Assembly: GCF_000247815.1 (NCBI RefSeq)
Contig: NC_021673.1
Coordinates: forward strand, 39,758,592 to 39,822,591
Direction of reading: 5' to 3'
Source of the DNA: Ficedula albicollis
Lineage: Eukaryota > Chordata > Aves > Passeriformes > Muscicapidae
DNA: 64,000 nt
The notes beneath the pieces were generated by a model. That model worked only from the letters and a program-made list of their open reading frames with translations. It was not told the DNA's origin and made no database searches. The position numbers were made by a program, and so were the translations under genes. Positions 59,677 through 64,000 of the stretch are shown here, piece by piece; the stretch's first letter is position 1, and every line of letters begins with the position of its first letter.

Positions 59677-62336
59677 GTGATTTTGAAATTCTTGGTCAAA
59701 GGTTAACTTGGTTTTTAACTTCAAAGTACAGAGAAACAGGGAGGTTGAAAGAATACAGTAAAACTTCAGAGGGATATTACCAACCTGAAACCAAGCTATG
59801 AAGGCACACAAAGCTGCCTTCTGTGCTACACCTTTCCTTGCTCTAAGAAGGGAACAGGCAAAGTCCGTTTGGGAAAGTTTACAATATAATCAGATTTTTC
59901 TGGCTGGCAGCACCAAAGGTGGAAAGGCAGTTTCACTAATTAAGATCTGAACTTCTGCTTCGACTTCAATTTTTCATAATGGTACTAGATATTTTAAAAT
60001 ACGGTACTCATTCATTGCAGGGTGCAGCACCCGCAGGGCAGTGAGTAATGGTTTTACTCTTGCTTCAGTACTGGCAGCAGCATGTTGGACTGGAAAATGA
60101 ACCTCTATTTCCTATCTATTTTTATAATCAGTTTATCTACCATCTCCCTAATTCTTACCCCCACATGCACACTAGAAACAAAACATTCAGATCTCAGTAC
60201 TACGCTGGAATGCACTCACGACGCTGCCACTGACAGCTCGCCGGCGACACTGACTTGTAACTGAGGACAGCACTTGGCCCCAACCAGTACATCTGTAGTC
60301 TGTATGAAAAATTCATGAGCTAAATCTTTTCACTTCTTTTATAAATAGGAGACAAAACGAGCGAGTCATCACTTAGTCAGCCAGGGAATGATTCAAAATC
60401 TAAGCCTAGGATATCATGTTAAGGAAAGGAACTGGTAATAGATACAAAGTATATTTTCTTCTCACAGCAGGAAAAACGACAAGATTAAGTTTTTCTATTT
60501 TATGCCATTTTTCTGTTGCTTCCATTAATTGAAAATGTATACAACACTAACTAAACATAGCAGTAAGACACCAGACACGAAACAGAAAACTGTAGGATTA
60601 TGTGACCAGATATGTTTTGCTGCAGCCCTGAAGTCGTACACGTTACCGAGTTCTGGTTTATTTGCAAGCTTTCCTGCTTCTCAAAACACAAACATCACTT
60701 TGCATTTTGTGACTAGCTCTATATTATGAGGTGATGTTAGCCGAGGAGGTGACAGCTGGCAGGGACTTTCGAAGGGTCTCTTTCCAAATGATACACACAG
60801 AGCTCTGTATTAGCTCTCACAAGATGCACTTTGTGTTTACTAAAGATGATTACCCACAAGTAAATAATGAGTCACGATATCCTCAAAAAAGCAAACACAC
60901 AGAGTTAAAGAACAATTTCTAACACGGGTAACCAGACAGCACCGAAAATTGAATCATTTAGGTATGTTTGTCCTAATTAAATGTTAAAAAGCAGAAAAGC
61001 TATAGAAAATAGCCATAATTACATAAAAATAGGCTGGAAGATCTTGAAAAGACTGTATCTCTTTTCATATGACTGCAGAGCACCATTTACAAATGGGTAA
61101 CATACAAATAGGTAAATGCAGTCTTAAACATATGCAGGTACAAACACAAAAGGGATTTTTATTTGGACAACACAACACAAACAAACCATGCTAATTTTGT
61201 CATTCTTGATGGATTACTACTCCATCCTTACAAACAATTCAGACCAAACATATTGGAATTCAGGTAAGAAAGCAGCACAAATTTAACACCATAATTATAA
61301 CAGGGATACAAACTGCTCATTTTTATTATATGTTATCAGCTGACTTCACAGCACTTTGGGAACTTAACGTCAGGAAATTAATCTCCAGACGATCACCAGC
61401 AGCGGTGAAATACTCTCTCCTTTATTATTGCTACTTCTATAAGCATGTTATTTCTAATGCTACCTTATACATATCTAAAACTACCACCTGGCTCCAAAAG
61501 TTCCTCAGGGGAGTACAATGACAGAATAAAGATTATGAAAAATAGGCTGACATCCACTATTCACCTGTAAGGATTTCGCCTAAAACAGTTTGCTCCCAGC
61601 CATTCTGCAGAACCACCCAGACACCTGTGAAGCTCATCAGCAGTTTCAGAAGACAAATTAAATGGAATCTAGTCATCCTTATGACTCTGCAGCAGCTGAG
61701 AGTGGTGGCTGTGGAGTAACAACAGGAGTTGAAGACCATAAGCATACTCTATGGAACTGTGACTTTTCATTTAATCTTTCAAAATGTTTTCTTGTAAGGA
61801 CTATTCTAGAACAAGCTGGATTCTTAAAAACAATAATTAGAAATTAAGAACAATAAGGAATTATGTGAATATATTAAAAACCAAGCACCTAACTTGCTTT
61901 CCTTGTGAACACTGCTGTATTAACAAAAGATCCAGTTGAAATGGATGTTGTCCAAATGTTAGGACTAATGCTCTTTCCTTGAAAATTTCCTGAGGATGAA
62001 AGAGTCCCATTAGATTTCTTTGCACCAAAAAGCACTGAAGTTCTATAATGACAGTTCTGTTCAAACCCAGGTATGATCACCCCATTTTGGGGAGTGCTGC
62101 CCAGCTGGGGTACTAAGCAACTAGAGGAACAAAAGCTGGTAATTCTGCCATGGAGTCAGGGGTGCTTTTTCCCCTTTCTTCCCTGTGTACTTCTCTTAGC
62201 ATTGGTCTTGAAATGTAATCTCTTGTGCTTTGACCAACCTACAATCTTCATACACCTAGTCAGGCTTTGGATTGTTTGAGATTATGTGATTTTTAAATCA
62301 CAATTTCACGAAAGCTGTTGTAACATTTTAAACAGC
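59677..62336. other. Unique noncoding sequence
   Basis: AT-rich, with a few CpGs near 60180-60250. Frames do not exceed 68 codons and none is recognisable. Confidence 0.6.
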
Positions 62337-62355
62337 TTTTTTTTTTTTTTTTTTT
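62337..62355. repeat. T19 homopolymer
   Basis: Nineteen consecutive T. It could be the antisense poly(A) of a minus-strand retroposed sequence, but no recognisable retrocopy adjoins it. Confidence 0.95.
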
Positions 62356-63551
62356 GAGAAGAACCAGCCAGCCAGTGAGATGGCAAACACACAGCATGGA
62401 TCTCACAACCTGCCCTGCAAGTTTTCTAAATTACAGACACACTTCTGAATTAGGGTCGCATATAACCTGCAATTCTGCAAGGTCCTCCTCCTCTTCTGGC
62501 TGACTGGTGATTGTTAAGATCACTGAACAGGCACCGAGGAGCTTTAGCTGCCAATGTTCCTAATACGAGAGACACTTCTTCCCTGACAATCCACAAATCT
62601 TAAAATACTACCAAAAAGAAAAGGAAAATGATGAAAAGATCAGTGCAATCAGAGCACTTCAACTAGAATAAAGACTCCTTTAGGGCACTTTAACTTCCAG
62701 TCTGAAGCTCAAAGGGAAAATTAAATAAAATCTAAAATGTCACACAGCACTTGCGAGATTGCATATGCTTACTTTAGGCAAATACCACTAAATCCTACTT
62801 TTGCTGTATCTTGCTTTATATATTATTGCATATGTTTGACTAAGGAAAAATACTAAAATAAGGAAATACTTCAATGTATTTTCCTTTCTCCTTTCCATGA
62901 TGTAAATGCGCCATATTCTCAATGTTGTAACACTAGAGTTAAATTAGGGCAAAGGCATTTAGTGTACAAAACCAGGACATGCCACTGATACCAAAAGTGC
63001 TCCTACAAGAGAGGACTTCAGTAGCTGCCTACCCCTCATTCTACCAAAGTTTTATCATTCTATAATACACAGCTGCTGGTGATTTACACAACTTAATTCA
63101 TATCGACCACTTCCAGGCTGGTAATATCATCACACATGGACAAAGTCCAAAATCCCCTTGTTAAAATTTTTGAAAGCCTCACTTTTTGCAGTAACCTTTT
63201 ACCAACACTTTCAGTCAATACAGACTAGGTCACTAAGAGATGCATACAGACACTCTGCAGTCTTTTCTGGTTTAATTCTCATTTCACACTCTTTATTATT
63301 TTTGCAAATCCTGCCTGGATTCTTTCCCGCTTAATCTCTTCTGGTTAGGAAAAAAAGAATAAATAAGGAGCAGTACACAAAAGGGAATGTGGTGTTCTAG
63401 GAGTGGGCTTGTATGAGCTACAGGAAAATGGTACAAAACTGAGAAGAGCTGGGATAGGTGTAGCATGACATCATGACCTCTGCTTACAGCCACAAATTAC
63501 ATCAGCAAAGTGACAGCGTTCTGCGTGACCCTGCATTGTTAATTTTCTCTC
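62356..63551. other. Unique noncoding sequence
   Basis: AT-rich; nothing recognised. Confidence 0.6.
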
Positions 63552-63565
63552 TTTTTTTTTTTTTT
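63552..63565. repeat. T14 homopolymer
   Basis: Fourteen consecutive T inside AT-rich unique sequence. Confidence 0.95.
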
Positions 63566-64000
63566 ACCATTACTGTGCTTGTCTTCACTTTACCAATTCT
63601 AGTTACTTGCTCCAATTTGATAACAGTCTAACCAAACACATACTTCTACACGTCCAAGCAGAAGACCCAATTTTACTGTCAACACAGCCAGATCAAAGCA
63701 GCTAACCTGTTATGGAAACAGCAAGGCCAACACCCTAATAATGCCCCAATTTCTTCTGTTAACCAAAGAGATAAAATTATTCTTAATTAACAATGTGTAA
63801 TTCAGCAGAATCATAACTTCAACAGAAGTGCTGAAAGAAAGTGAAATTCATTAACTCAAAAATACAATGCATTTACTCCCAGAAATTCAGCTACTGATCT
63901 ACAAAATGTTCAGAAGATACAAAAATACGTGCTATGCTGCACATCCAGAGATAGCAGAACAGTATAGTATCTTAATTCAGTAGGTTTTGCTCTATTTGTT
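63566..64000. other. Unique noncoding sequence
   Basis: AT-rich to the window end; nothing recognised. Confidence 0.6.

Noticed and set aside
62337..62355. T19 as the poly(A) tail of an antisense retrocopy
   Set aside because: No recognisable source sequence or target-site duplication beside it; homopolymers of this length are common in AT-rich DNA.
1..64000. tRNA, rRNA, CRISPR array, operon or phage-like content
   Set aside because: No B-box-like GGTTCGAATCC motif, rRNA landmark or regularly spaced repeat-spacer array was seen; the window has eukaryotic repeat content throughout.

Overview
The window reads as vertebrate nuclear DNA, most probably from a songbird (passerine) genome. It is AT-rich, poor in CpG and full of stop codons in all frames. 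It carries several 3'-truncated CR1 LINE fragments ending in the avian ATTCTRTGA-type terminal repeat. It also carries one fragment that I recognise from memory as a passerine ERVL-type LTR, plus long microsatellites. There is no operon structure, and I recognise no rRNA, tRNA or CRISPR array and no protein-coding gene. Almost every open reading frame is short, overlaps frames on the other strand, often lacks an ATG, and has no recognisable domain. I read the window as intergenic or deep intronic sequence. The only gene-like signal is a small two-exon structure near 59.3-59.6 kb, held at low confidence.

Layout. 0-11 kb: unique AT-rich sequence with an LTR fragment at 6.1 kb and a CR1 3' end at 11 kb. 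11.5-17.5 kb: a (CA)46 microsatellite, nested 47-bp and 150-bp tandem duplications, a 993-bp tandem duplication with one visible mismatch, and a pure 49-unit GAAAAA hexamer array. 19-30 kb: a small GC-richer minisatellite at 19.8 kb, weathered ancient amniote repeats near 25 and 27 kb, a three-copy repeat at 29.1 kb, and a CR1. 30-45 kb: mostly unique sequence with a CR1 at 36 kb, a 267-bp duplication joined through poly(A) at 38 kb, an ancient antisense CR1-like fragment at 42.3-42.6 kb, and a three-copy repeat at 45 kb. 45-64 kb: a 596-bp duplication at 52.2-53.4 kb, two CR1 fragments at 54.4 and 55.6-56.0 kb, the exon-like pair at 59.3 kb, and unique AT-rich sequence to the end.

The most distinctive property is the density of direct head-to-tail duplications. 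I count eleven or more, with units of 17 to 993 bp, mostly 98-100% identical. Three of the single-base differences between copies are CpG transitions. They may record real recent tandem duplication, or an assembly that placed two haplotypes in series. That question should be settled before any biological reading. I found no convincing undescribed biological system here.
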